Origin: DATKPE01 sp035524335
GTDB taxonomy: Bacteria; Bacteroidota; Ignavibacteria; UBA10030; SZUA-254
Reading direction: 5' to 3'
DNA length: 64,000 bases
Assembly (NCBI GenBank): GCA_035524335.1
Contig: DATKPE010000047.1
Span: forward strand, 1-64,000
The notes under the pieces are model-generated. The model was not told where the DNA came from. It worked only from the letters and a program-made list of their open reading frames with translations, and did not search any database. The position numbers and the translations under genes were made by a program. Shown here piece by piece: positions 33,259-41,554 of the stretch (position 1 is the stretch's first letter; each line of letters begins with the position of its first letter).

Positions 33259-34481
33259 AGAAACCCGTATTTGTTCTGCTCATTGCGGTTTGCATGATGT
33301 CTGCCTCGGCGCGTCAGGTGAAGACCGGTGCGGATGTTCTGCTTGCCCGGTATCTCGATTCGCTGGCGGGACGCCGTGTCGGGGTGGTCTGCAATCAGGC
33401 GTCGGTTCTCGCAAACGGCACCCACCTTGTCGACACGCTCCTGGCCCGCCATGTCAGCGTGACCGCGCTCTTCGCCCCCGAGCACGGCATACGGGGAACG
33501 GAAGCGGCCGGCGCGGTGATCGCGAGCGGGAAGGATCCCGTCACCGGGCTCCCCGTCTATTCGCTGTACGGCGCATCGCATAAACCGACGCCCGACATGA
33601 TGAAGAACGTCGACATTCTGCTGTTCGATCTGCAGGACGCCGGCGCCAGATTTTACACCTATGCGAGCACCATGGCATCGTGCATGGAAGCGGTGCGGGA
33701 TGAGGGAAAACCGATGATCGTTCTGGACCGGCCGAACCCGATCAACGGAACGGACATCGAAGGTCCCGTGCTCGATATGGATATGATCTCCTTCTTCGGT
33801 CTCTTCCCGATTCCCGTGCGGCACGGGCTGACGCTCGGCGAGCTTGCGAACATGATCGTCGGGGAGGGGTGGCTGGAACACAACTCCCGGGTCGATCTCC
33901 GGGTCATCCCGATGGATGGATGGAAGCGCACGATGTGGTTCGACGAAACGGGACTGCCGTGGGTGGCGCCGTCGCCGAGCATGAAAACGCTGGCGACCGC
34001 GACGGTGTATCCCGGGACCTGCCTCTTCGAAGCGACGAATGTCTCGGAGGGGAGGGGAACGGAAAAGCCGTTCGAATGGATCGGGGCGCCGCAGATGGAC
34101 GGTGCCCGCACCGCGGCGAAGCTGAATTCATTTCACCTTCCCGGCGTCCGCTTCGAGGAGGTACGGTTCACCCCGAAGGCGGATACTCCTTCGGTTCCCG
34201 ACCCGCTCTACAATAAGAGGAAGTGCGGCGGGGTGTACGTCCGTGTCACCGACCGGAAGGTATTCCGGCCTGTTCTGACAGGGGCGATCATGGTCGGTGT
34301 TTTCCGGCACATGTCCAGATTTCAGATGCGGCGGGGACTACTCGACAGACTGGCGGGAGATACCTTTATCGGGGATCAGGTGGAGAAGGGATTGGTCGAT
34401 ACAACGATGATGCGGAGGTACCGGCGTGAAGTGGAGCGGTTCCGGCTGATGCGGGCAAAATACCTGTTGTATGGCGGATGA
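33255..34481 (+). CDS. namZ: Exo-beta-N-acetylmuramidase NamZ (DUF1343)
   Basis: A 408-residue exported protein with a signal peptide (KKPVFVLLIAVCMMSASAR). It belongs to DUF1343, whose characterised member NamZ removes terminal N-acetylmuramic acid from peptidoglycan fragments. Visible are GRRVGVVCNQASV near the start, FAPEHGIRG, VDILLFDLQDAGARFYTY, VLDRPNPING, VSEGRGTEKPFEWIG, and the YGAS-P segment, all family marks. The start at 33255 follows the NUDIX stop by the ATGA overlap and supplies the signal peptide. It would recycle cell-wall sugar in the periplasm. Confidence 0.92.
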   Translation: MKKPVFVLLIAVCMMSASARQVKTGADVLLARYLDSLAGRRVGVVCNQASVLANGTHLVDTLLARHVSVTALFAPEHGIRGTEAAGAVIASGKDPVTGLPVYSLYGASHKPTPDMMKNVDILLFDLQDAGARFYTYASTMASCMEAVRDEGKPMIVLDRPNPINGTDIEGPVLDMDMISFFGLFPIPVRHGLTLGELANMIVGEGWLEHNSRVDLRVIPMDGWKRTMWFDETGLPWVAPSPSMKTLATATVYPGTCLFEATNVSEGRGTEKPFEWIGAPQMDGARTAAKLNSFHLPGVRFEEVRFTPKADTPSVPDPLYNKRKCGGVYVRVTDRKVFRPVLTGAIMVGVFRHMSRFQMRRGLLDRLAGDTFIGDQVEKGLVDTTMMRRYRREVERFRLMRAKYLLYGG

Positions 34482-34505
34482 GGCCCGGGGAGAAATCCCA
34501 AACCG

Positions 34506-34534
34506 TTGACATTCTTCCGAATATTGCGTATATT
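34506..34534 (+). promoter_or_regulatory. Promoter of the M23 peptidase/bactofilin operon
   Basis: TTGACA, 17 bases, TATATT, followed by TT. This is the best match to a housekeeping promoter in the window: the full consensus -35 with ideal spacing. The predicted start is near 34541, about 22 nt ahead of the ATG at 34563. Confidence 0.7.
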
Positions 34535-34562
34535 TTTCGGCGTTTCAGGTCCAAAGCAACAC

Positions 34563-35462
34563 ATGCCCTCTCAAAATCCCCCAGAACGAAGGAAAAACCG
34601 TCGATATACGGTTATCCTCGTTCCGGAAGGGGAAACGCGCAAATCGCGGACGGTATCTTTTTCGTCGATCGGTTTACTGGCGGTCGTCGCCGGGTCGATT
34701 CTCGTTATCATGAGCATCGTGGTTGCGGCGGTGATATACACGCCGATCGGTTCGCGTCTGCCGATTCACAGCGCGGAGGTCGAGCAGCGGTACGGGCGGC
34801 AGATCGTCGGAATTCAGGAGCAGTTGCGGTCCCTCGTTCAGGAAATGTCGGTACTGCGGGCCTACAACGTTCAATTGCGTCGGGCGCTCGGTGAGACGGT
34901 CGATACGACGGAAATAAATGCCGCGCGGAATGCCCGGCGGGATTCGGTGATCCGCGCCGACGAAGATGTCATGCGGCGGGAAGCAGGTGAGGAGGGGCCG
35001 GAGCGGAACGAGCAGGTGCAGGCGATTCTGCCGGAGGGAACGAATCCCGTCCAGACACTGCAGGCAAGGACGAAGGTCGAGCAGGTGGAATTCCCCCTGC
35101 TTCAGCCGGTGGAAGGATTCGTCTCGCGGGGATTTGATCCGACGCAGTTTCATTACGGAATTGATTTTGCGGGAAAGCCCGGAAGCGTGGTGCTGGCGGC
35201 GGCGGACGGAAACGTGGTCTTCGCGGGCTGGACGTACGACGACGGCTATATGCTGATCATCGGGCATGAGCTTGGATTCATGACGATGTACAAACACAAC
35301 AAGTCGCTGTTGAAAACCACCGGAACATTTGTGAAGCGCGGAGAAGCCATCGCGCTGCTGGGAAATACGGGCCGGACGAGTTCGGGACCGCATCTGCATT
35401 TTGAGGTCTGGAAAGACGGCATCGCCCGGGATCCCGGCGATTATCTCCTCACCATACAATGA
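34563..35462 (+). CDS. M23 family metallopeptidase, membrane-anchored
   Basis: A 299-residue zinc endopeptidase of peptidoglycan. One membrane helix (LLAVVAGSILVIMSIVVAAVIY) follows a short basic cytoplasmic tail; then a coiled-coil region (VEQRYGRQIVGIQEQL) and the LytM domain, with FHYGIDFAGKPG supplying the first His and Asp ligands and SSGPHLHFEVW the third. It would cut cross-links in the periplasm. Next to it is bactofilin, which in other bacteria positions such enzymes. ATG 34563 follows the promoter closely; the longer frame includes the promoter. Confidence 0.9.
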   Translation: MPSQNPPERRKNRRYTVILVPEGETRKSRTVSFSSIGLLAVVAGSILVIMSIVVAAVIYTPIGSRLPIHSAEVEQRYGRQIVGIQEQLRSLVQEMSVLRAYNVQLRRALGETVDTTEINAARNARRDSVIRADEDVMRREAGEEGPERNEQVQAILPEGTNPVQTLQARTKVEQVEFPLLQPVEGFVSRGFDPTQFHYGIDFAGKPGSVVLAAADGNVVFAGWTYDDGYMLIIGHELGFMTMYKHNKSLLKTTGTFVKRGEAIALLGNTGRTSSGPHLHFEVWKDGIARDPGDYLLTIQ

Positions 35463-35471
35463 GGTTGCGCT

Positions 35472-35870
35472 ATGCCGACGAAGGATTCTGTAGGCAGTGA
35501 GCTGAATTTGATTGCGGCAGGCACGGTGTTCGAAGGAAAAATCCGCACACCCGGAAGTCTGCGGATCGACGGGCGGGTTGTGGGCGATATCATGGCAACG
35601 CAGAACGTCTCGATCGGATCGACGGGCGATGTGACCGGCAATATCTCCGCAAAAAACGTCACGATCGGCGGCAAAGTCTCCGGAAGCGTCCTGGCCCAGG
35701 AAAAACTGGTCTTCGAGTCGAAGGCCGTCATGCGGGGGGACATCCGTGCCGCGAAGCTGGTGATCAGCGAAGGGGCGGTGTACGACGGGCAGTGCGTGAT
35801 GTCGGATGCGAAAGCGCCCTCGAATCTCGTCGAGCTCCGGCAGGATCTGCGGCGGGCTGAAGAGAAATAA
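35472..35870 (+). CDS. Bactofilin
   Basis: A 132-residue polymer-forming cytoskeletal protein with the bactofilin right-handed beta-helix repeats: GTVFEGKIRTPGSLRIDG, VVGDIMATQNVSIG, DVTGNISAKNVTIGG, VSGSVLAQEKLVFE. Hydrophobic residues recur every few residues, as the helix requires. Bactofilins polymerise without nucleotide and recruit cell-wall enzymes to local sites. The adjacent upstream M23 peptidase gene, nine bases away, is such a candidate; this pairing is known in other phyla. Following by three bases comes atpZ. Confidence 0.94.
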   Translation: MPTKDSVGSELNLIAAGTVFEGKIRTPGSLRIDGRVVGDIMATQNVSIGSTGDVTGNISAKNVTIGGKVSGSVLAQEKLVFESKAVMRGDIRAAKLVISEGAVYDGQCVMSDAKAPSNLVELRQDLRRAEEK

Positions 35871-35873
35871 GCA

Positions 35874-36146
35874 ATGACCGAACCGAACCGGGACGAAGAC
35901 GACCGGTCGGGATTGGCTCGGGCGCTCCGGTCGCTGGGTCCGCTTCTGAATGCCGGCCTGCAGATCACCGTCGGCATCGGCATCTTGGGTTTCCTCGGCT
36001 ACGCAGGAGATCACACCTGGGGTACTTCCCCGTGGTTAATGGTAACGGGTATATTTTTCGGTGCAGGCGCAGGACTGTATCAGTTCATCCGGACGGTGCT
36101 GGCACTCGACAGGAAAAACGGTCCGGACAGCAGAGCGAAGGGATAA
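35874..36146 (+). CDS. atpZ: AtpZ-like F0 assembly/membrane protein
   Basis: A 90-residue protein with two membrane helices and the AtpZ-type sequence GILGFLGYAGDHTWGTSPWLMVTGIFFGAGAGLYQFIRT. AtpZ lies at the head of many atp operons and helps AtpI, likely by supplying ions such as Mg2+ or assisting the c-ring. Here it follows bactofilin and is followed eight bases later by atpI. Charged tails on both ends are usual. Confidence 0.85.
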   Translation: MTEPNRDEDDRSGLARALRSLGPLLNAGLQITVGIGILGFLGYAGDHTWGTSPWLMVTGIFFGAGAGLYQFIRTVLALDRKNGPDSRAKG

Positions 36147-36154
36147 AGCCGCAG

Positions 36155-36532
36155 ATGTCGTTTCCGAAACAGATCGCTGTCGCGCTGGTGGTGGTGGGCG
36201 GCATCGGGTATTATCCTCTGACCGTGTACGGTACCGAACAGACGATCAGAGCGGCGGAGGCCGGTGCGATCCTTGCAACGATCAACGTCCTGCTCGGGTA
36301 TGCAGCGGTCGCCTATTCGATCGGTAAATCGACCACCGTGTTCTTCAAATATGTTCTCGGCGGGATGGGCATCAGAATGTTCCTGCTCGCCGGACTTCTG
36401 GCGGTTCTGATCAGGATGTTCGGTTTTGATCCCGCTGCGCTCGTTATCTCGCTCGGAATATTTTACATCGTGTTTCTTGCGCTGGAGGTGCTCTTCATCC
36501 AGCGTCAGATATCTCTCAGACAGAATACGTGA
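36155..36532 (+). CDS. atpI: AtpI-like ATP synthase assembly protein
   Basis: A 125-residue membrane protein with four hydrophobic helices, of the ATP synthase protein I type which assists c-ring assembly. Location decides the call: after atpZ and directly before atpB. Sequence similarity by eye is weak, as is usual in this family. ATG 36155 is used; the frame is open far upstream but that overlaps atpZ. Its stop overlaps the atpB ATG by one base. Confidence 0.75.
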   Translation: MSFPKQIAVALVVVGGIGYYPLTVYGTEQTIRAAEAGAILATINVLLGYAAVAYSIGKSTTVFFKYVLGGMGIRMFLLAGLLAVLIRMFGFDPAALVISLGIFYIVFLALEVLFIQRQISLRQNT

Positions 36533-37455
36533 TGACTTTCTTGTTCATGCAGGAACATACGCAGACACTGCAGGCCGCCTCCGATACGGCGCACGCCGCG
36601 GCCGCGGGTCATGCCGCCGAGGGCGGCAACCTGTTCGGCGAGCTTCTCCACCACGTTTACGATGCGCACGAAATCGACCTCCCGTTTATCGGCGTGGTCG
36701 AGCTCCCGCACTTCGCGCCGGTGCACATCGGCGGGCTGACGATAGATTTTTCACTGACGAAGCACGTGATATTCCTCTGGTTCGCCGCGCTCTTCCTCAT
36801 CGTTTTCGCCGTTTCGGCGGCGCGATCGCTCGCGGCGCGCCCGGTGCCCCGGGGGATCGGCAATTTCGCCGAGGCGTTCGTGATCTACGTCCGCGACGAG
36901 ATCTGCCTCCCGAACATGGGGCCGGCCGGCATGAGGTACATGCCGTATCTCCTGACGACCTTCTTCTTCATTCTCATCATGAACCTGTGCGGCCTCGTGC
37001 CGTACGGCGCGACAGCCACGGGAAATATCAGCGTGACGGCCGGCCTCGCACTCATCGCCTTCGTGATGATCCAGCTCTCGGCGATCCGGGCACAGGGAAT
37101 CGGCGCATATCTGAAGCACCTCACCGGCGGCGTCCACTGGGCGCTCTGGCCCATCATGGTGCCGATTGAAATTCTGGGACTCTTCACGAAGCCGTTCGCG
37201 CTCATGATCCGTCTCTTTGCGAACATGATCGGCGGCCATATCGTGATCGTCTCGCTTCTCGGCATGATCTTCATCTTCAGAAATTATCTGGTTGCCGTCG
37301 GCCCGGTATTTTTCGTCCTCGGCATCTCGATGCTCGAACTGTTTGTCGCTTTCCTGCAGGCATACATATTCACCATGCTGACGTCGCTCTTCATGGGGCT
37401 CGGCATGGTGCATGCGCATGAAGAGGGCGGACAGGGGCATGAACACGAACACTGA
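36532..37455 (+). CDS. atpB: ATP synthase F0 subunit a
   Basis: A 307-residue subunit a that provides the two half-channels. It has about six helices. The essential Arg lies in MIRLFANMIGGH and its partner region in FVAFLQAYIFTMLTSLFM. There is an unusually long N-terminal extension before the first helix with Ala and His (TAHAAAAGHAAEGG) and the C-terminus ends in HAHEEGGQGHEHEH, a His-rich tail. Start at ATG 36532; GTG three bases before is possible. Confidence 0.93.
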   Translation: MTFLFMQEHTQTLQAASDTAHAAAAGHAAEGGNLFGELLHHVYDAHEIDLPFIGVVELPHFAPVHIGGLTIDFSLTKHVIFLWFAALFLIVFAVSAARSLAARPVPRGIGNFAEAFVIYVRDEICLPNMGPAGMRYMPYLLTTFFFILIMNLCGLVPYGATATGNISVTAGLALIAFVMIQLSAIRAQGIGAYLKHLTGGVHWALWPIMVPIEILGLFTKPFALMIRLFANMIGGHIVIVSLLGMIFIFRNYLVAVGPVFFVLGISMLELFVAFLQAYIFTMLTSLFMGLGMVHAHEEGGQGHEHEH

Positions 37456-37499
37456 TCACTGAAGCAAACCACTCACCCTATACCAAGAGAGGAGAACTG

Positions 37500-37733
37500 A
37501 TGGATATGCAACCAACCGCATTAGGATATCTTGCAGCCGGCATCGGCGCCGCGTTAACGGTCATTGGCGCGGGACTCGGCATCGGCAAGCTCGCCGCCGC
37601 CGCAATGGAAGCGAGCGGCCGCCAGCCCGAAGTCGCCGGCCAGGTCCGGACCTCGATGCTGATCGCCGCGGCGCTGATCGAAGGCGCGACCTTCTTCGCG
37701 CTCGCGATCTGCATCATTCTCGCAACCAAGTAA
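37500..37733 (+). CDS. atpE: ATP synthase F0 subunit c
   Basis: A 77-residue two-helix hairpin that forms the rotating ring. Helix 1 has GAGLGIGKLA, the loop has ASGRQPE (the conserved Arg-Gln-Pro that meets the stalk), and helix 2 has AALIEGATFFALAI with the ion-carrying Glu. The Gln and Ser/Thr next to the Glu that signal sodium specificity are not in place, so I infer proton coupling. AGAGAGGAG lies before the ATG. Confidence 0.96.
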   Translation: MDMQPTALGYLAAGIGAALTVIGAGLGIGKLAAAAMEASGRQPEVAGQVRTSMLIAAALIEGATFFALAICIILATK

Positions 37734-37796
37734 GAGCGGTTCCCCGCGCGGATCGCCCGTGCGGGGCTGGCACCCAATCATCATGGCGGAAAACGT

Positions 37797-38282
37797 ATGT
37801 TAGATCCGAATCCCGGATTGATCATCTGGACGATACTGACATTCCTGCTCCTCCTGACGGTTCTGCGGATGTATGCGTGGAAACCGATTCTGGAAGGATT
37901 GCGGAAGCGCGAGGAGGGAGTCAAATCGACCCTGGAACGCGCGGAGCAGGCCCGGCAGGAGGCGGAACGGCTTCTGCAGGAAAACCGGAAACAGCTCGAA
38001 CAGGCGGAACAGCAGGGCCAGAAGATCCTGAGCGAGAGCCGCGCCCTTGCCGACAAGCTGAAGAACGAAATTGTGGAGAACGCCAACCAGCAGTCGCGGC
38101 GTCTGGTCGACCAGGCCAGGGAAGAGATCGAGCGGAACAAGGACGCCGCGCTCTCTCAGCTCAGGGGCGAGGTGGCATCGCTGGCAATCACCGCGGCCGA
38201 AAAGATTCTCGGTGAAACGCTCGACGAGGCGCGACAGCGCCGGCTCGTCGATGCGTATCTCAAAGATCTTCCGAAGAACTGA
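37797..38282 (+). CDS. atpF: ATP synthase F0 subunit b
   Basis: A 161-residue peripheral stalk protein: one N-terminal membrane helix (LIIWTILTFLLLLTVLRMYAW), then a long charged coiled coil rich in Glu, Arg and Gln (EQARQEAERLLQENRKQLE). It contacts subunit a by the membrane part and the delta subunit by its C-terminus. It precedes atpH by three bases. Confidence 0.94.
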   Translation: MLDPNPGLIIWTILTFLLLLTVLRMYAWKPILEGLRKREEGVKSTLERAEQARQEAERLLQENRKQLEQAEQQGQKILSESRALADKLKNEIVENANQQSRRLVDQAREEIERNKDAALSQLRGEVASLAITAAEKILGETLDEARQRRLVDAYLKDLPKN

Positions 38283-38284
38283 AC

Positions 38285-38830
38285 ATGTCGCAGCACCGGG
38301 CCGCATACCGATACGCACTTTCGCTTCTCGAAGTCGCCGTCGACACCCGATCGCTCGATGCGGTCGGCGCCGATCTCTTCATGATCGACGGGCTGATCTC
38401 CGCCTCGGGTGAATTTATCCGGTTCCTCCGGAGCCCCGTCGTCAATACCGTGAAAAAGCGGGGCATTCTGACCCTGATCTTCGAGGGAAAGGTAAGCCCC
38501 CTGACGCTGAAATTTCTCCAGCTCCTCGCACAGCGGAAACGGGTCGCCATCCTCCCCGAAATTATCGCGAGATTTTTCAAACTCCGGGACGAACAGACCG
38601 GTGTGCTGGATGTCGCCGCCCGGAGTACAATCCCGTTTTCAAAGGATCAGGAATCGGAGCTGACGAAGCGCCTGAGCGAGGCGACGGGGAAAAAGATCAG
38701 CCTCCGCTGGCGGATCGACCCCGCTCTGATGGGCGGATTCACCATACAGTACGAGGACACGGTGTGGGATGCCAGCGTTCGCCGGCAGCTCGAACTTCTC
38801 CGTGAACGATTGACTGCCCCCGTGTCGTAG
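38285..38830 (+). CDS. atpH: ATP synthase F1 subunit delta
   Basis: A 181-residue helical protein connecting the b stalk to F1. N-terminal YRYALSLLEVA and C-terminal GGFTIQYEDTVWDASVRRQLELLRERL fit the OSCP/delta family. Position between atpF and atpA supports the call. Confidence 0.93.
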   Translation: MSQHRAAYRYALSLLEVAVDTRSLDAVGADLFMIDGLISASGEFIRFLRSPVVNTVKKRGILTLIFEGKVSPLTLKFLQLLAQRKRVAILPEIIARFFKLRDEQTGVLDVAARSTIPFSKDQESELTKRLSEATGKKISLRWRIDPALMGGFTIQYEDTVWDASVRRQLELLRERLTAPVS

Positions 38831-38871
38831 CCGGCCCGGGGAATTCACCACTCAACGAAAAGGAATACGGA

Positions 38872-40419
38872 ATGGCAGAAGTCAGACCCGACGAAGTTTC
38901 CGCGCTTCTGCGGAAACAGCTCTCAGGATTTGAAAAGGAGGTCGATGTCTACGACGTCGGCACGGTACTGCAGGTCGGCGACGGCATCGCCCGCGTCTAC
39001 GGCCTCTCCAAGGTGATGGCGAGCGAACTGGTCGAGTTCCCCAACGACGTCTACGGCATGGTGCTCAATCTCGAGGAGGACAATGTCGGCTGTGTCCTCT
39101 TCGGCGAAAGCACGCTCATCCGGGAGGGAGATACCGTCAAACGAACCGGCAGGGTGGCTTCGATGCCGGTCGGTGAGGCGATGCTTGGACGGGTCATCAA
39201 CCCGCTCGGCCAGCCGATCGACGGCAGAGGGCCCATCAAAACGGAAAAATTCCTTCCTCTCGAACGGAAAGCCCTCGGGGTCATCCAGCGCCAACCGGTT
39301 AAACAACCGATCCAGACCGGCATCAAGGCGGTGGACGGCATGATCCCGATCGGGCGCGGACAGCGCGAGCTGATCATTGGGGACCGCCAGACGGGCAAGA
39401 CCGCGGTTGCCATCGATACGATCATCAATCAGAAGTATACGCATTCTCCCGAAGCGAAACGCCGCGGCATAAAACCGGTTTTCTGCATCTACGTCGCCAT
39501 CGGACAGAAAGGCTCGACCGTTGCGCAGGTGGTCGCGAAGCTGGAGGAGCACGGTGCGATGGAATATACCACGGTGATCTCCGCCACGGCGAGCGATCCC
39601 GCGCCGATGCAGTTCATCGCTCCCTATGCGGGCGCGACCCTGGGGGAATTTTTCCGGGATAGCGGCCGCGACGCGCTTGCGGTCTACGACGACCTGTCGA
39701 AACATGCGCAAGCCTACCGTCAGGTCTCGCTCCTGCTCCGCCGCCCTCCCGGCCGCGAAGCCTATCCGGGCGACGTCTTTTACCTTCATTCGCGTCTCCT
39801 GGAGCGTGCGTCCAAGCTGAGCGACGACCTCGGAGGAGGGAGTCTGACCGCGCTTCCTGTGATCGAAACCCAGGCTGGCGACGTCTCCGCCTATATTCCG
39901 ACGAACGTCATTTCGATCACCGACGGTCAGATATATCTTGAGCCCGGGCTGTTCAACGCGGGCATCCGCCCGGCGATCAACGTCGGGATTTCGGTCTCCC
40001 GTGTCGGCGGCAACGCGCAGATCAAGGCGATGAAACGGGTCGCGGGACGGCTCCGGCTCGATCTTGCCCAGTATCGTGAACTCGAAGCATTTGCAAAATT
40101 CGGTTCCGACCTCGACAAAGCGACGCAGCAGCAGCTCCGCCGGGGTTCCCGTCTGGTCGAACTGCTCAAACAGGGTCAGTATGTCCCGATGCCGGTGGAA
40201 AAACAGGTGGTCTCCATCTATGCCGGGACGAACGGATTCCTCGACGAGGTGCCGCTGGAACAGGTCCAGCGCTATGAACGGGAACTGCACCAGACGCTCG
40301 ACCTGAAGTACCGGGAACTGATGGATCAGATCTCCGATGTCAAGGAACTGACCGACGAAATCCAGAAAAAGCTTCAGGATATCCTGAAGGAATTCACCGC
40401 CGCATTCAGGCTTTCCTGA
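38872..40419 (+). CDS. atpA: ATP synthase F1 subunit alpha
   Basis: The 515-residue non-catalytic F1 subunit. Visible are the N-terminal beta-barrel start EVDVYDVGTVLQVGDGIARVYGL, the P-loop GDRQTGKTAV, the YAGATLGEFF segment, VYDDLSKHAQAYRQ and the Arg finger region PAINVGISVSRVGGNAQ. Length is usual. Ribosome-binding AAAGGAA lies upstream. A long antisense open frame spans the gene and is an artefact of base composition. Confidence 0.97.
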   Translation: MAEVRPDEVSALLRKQLSGFEKEVDVYDVGTVLQVGDGIARVYGLSKVMASELVEFPNDVYGMVLNLEEDNVGCVLFGESTLIREGDTVKRTGRVASMPVGEAMLGRVINPLGQPIDGRGPIKTEKFLPLERKALGVIQRQPVKQPIQTGIKAVDGMIPIGRGQRELIIGDRQTGKTAVAIDTIINQKYTHSPEAKRRGIKPVFCIYVAIGQKGSTVAQVVAKLEEHGAMEYTTVISATASDPAPMQFIAPYAGATLGEFFRDSGRDALAVYDDLSKHAQAYRQVSLLLRRPPGREAYPGDVFYLHSRLLERASKLSDDLGGGSLTALPVIETQAGDVSAYIPTNVISITDGQIYLEPGLFNAGIRPAINVGISVSRVGGNAQIKAMKRVAGRLRLDLAQYRELEAFAKFGSDLDKATQQQLRRGSRLVELLKQGQYVPMPVEKQVVSIYAGTNGFLDEVPLEQVQRYERELHQTLDLKYRELMDQISDVKELTDEIQKKLQDILKEFTAAFRLS

Positions 40420-40462
40420 TACCGGCGGACGACGCAGACAACGGGAAGAGACGGGAACACGC

Positions 40463-41353
40463 ATGGCAACACTCCGGGAAATCCGACAGCGCATCAGCGG
40501 TGTGAAGAGCACGCAGAAGATCACCAAGGCGATGAAGATGGTCGCCGCGGCGAAACTGCGCCGCGCGCAGGACGGCGTTATCGCCGCCCGTCCCTACGCC
40601 CGGACCATGCGCGACCTTCTCCAGCATCTGGGCGGAATCGTCGACGTCAGCGCACACCCGCTCTTCGTTCCGCGTCCGGTCGGCCGCGCCGCGGTCATCG
40701 TCGTCTCCGCCGACCGCGGTCTCTGCGGGGCGTTCAACACCAACATCCTGAAGACGTCCGTCAACCATATACGCGATGCCTTCGGGCCGCTTCACGCTTC
40801 CGGAAATCTCAGTGTGATTACAGTCGGGAAAAAAGCGACCGATTTCTTCACAAAAAACGGGTATGCGGTTGCCGCGAGTTACCCCGGCATATTCGCCGCC
40901 CTCGATTTCGGCAAGGCACAGGGCATCATGAGCGGCATCGTCACCCGCTACCTGAACGGAGAATTCGACCGGGTCGACGTCGTCTATAACGAATTCCGCT
41001 CGATCATCCAGCAGAGAGTCGTCATCGAACAGATTCTCCCGATCCCGCAGATCTCCAACCGCGACGACGAAGGGATCTCCTCACGGCCGGACTACATCTA
41101 CGAACCTTCCAGCGCCGAGATCGTCGCCGCACTGGTACCCAGACACCTCAATTTCCAGATCTGGCGGATTCTGCTGGAATCGTATGCCGCCGAGCAGGGA
41201 GCCCGCATGACCGCAATGGACAATGCGACGACGAATGCATCCGACCTGATCCGGGGCCTCCAGTTGTCCTACAACAAGGCGCGGCAGACCTCCATTACGA
41301 AGGAATTGCTCGAGATCGTGAGCGGCGCCGAAGCGCTGAAAACCTCCGCCTGA
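40463..41353 (+). CDS. atpG: ATP synthase F1 subunit gamma
   Basis: A 296-residue central stalk. The N-terminal helix MATLREIRQRISGVKSTQKITKAMKMV is diagnostic of gamma, as is SADRGLCGAFN (Rossmann-like part) and the closing MTAMDNATTNASDLI helix. It is the last gene of this atp operon: the beta and epsilon genes do not follow and must be elsewhere. A small CCGCC/GGCGG hairpin lies just over the stop. Confidence 0.96.
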   Translation: MATLREIRQRISGVKSTQKITKAMKMVAAAKLRRAQDGVIAARPYARTMRDLLQHLGGIVDVSAHPLFVPRPVGRAAVIVVSADRGLCGAFNTNILKTSVNHIRDAFGPLHASGNLSVITVGKKATDFFTKNGYAVAASYPGIFAALDFGKAQGIMSGIVTRYLNGEFDRVDVVYNEFRSIIQQRVVIEQILPIPQISNRDDEGISSRPDYIYEPSSAEIVAALVPRHLNFQIWRILLESYAAEQGARMTAMDNATTNASDLIRGLQLSYNKARQTSITKELLEIVSGAEALKTSA

Positions 41354-41406
41354 GGCGGGACTTTCCCCTTCAGTCTGCCAGCGGTTTCCCTGACCGCCCC
41401 GTCTGA

Positions 41407-41435
41407 TTGTTTTTCGCCCGTTTCTTTCCTACCTT
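41407..41435 (+). promoter_or_regulatory. Promoter of the M1 peptidase gene
   Basis: TTGTTT, 17 bases, TACCTT, followed by TC. The predicted start is near 41442 and the leader to the ATG at 41555 is about 110 nt. Confidence 0.5.
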
Positions 41436-41554
41436 TCCGGTATATCACCGGATCAGCAGGACAACAGGATTCATCCCTGCGGCCACGATCCCCCGTTCTT
41501 CGACAGGCGGCATCATCTCCCCGATGTCCCGACCATTCACTCTGGAGACCGGTT

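Noticed and set aside
38923..40527. Antisense open frame of 534 codons over atpA
   Set aside because: atpA is certain; the antisense product has no recognisable features.
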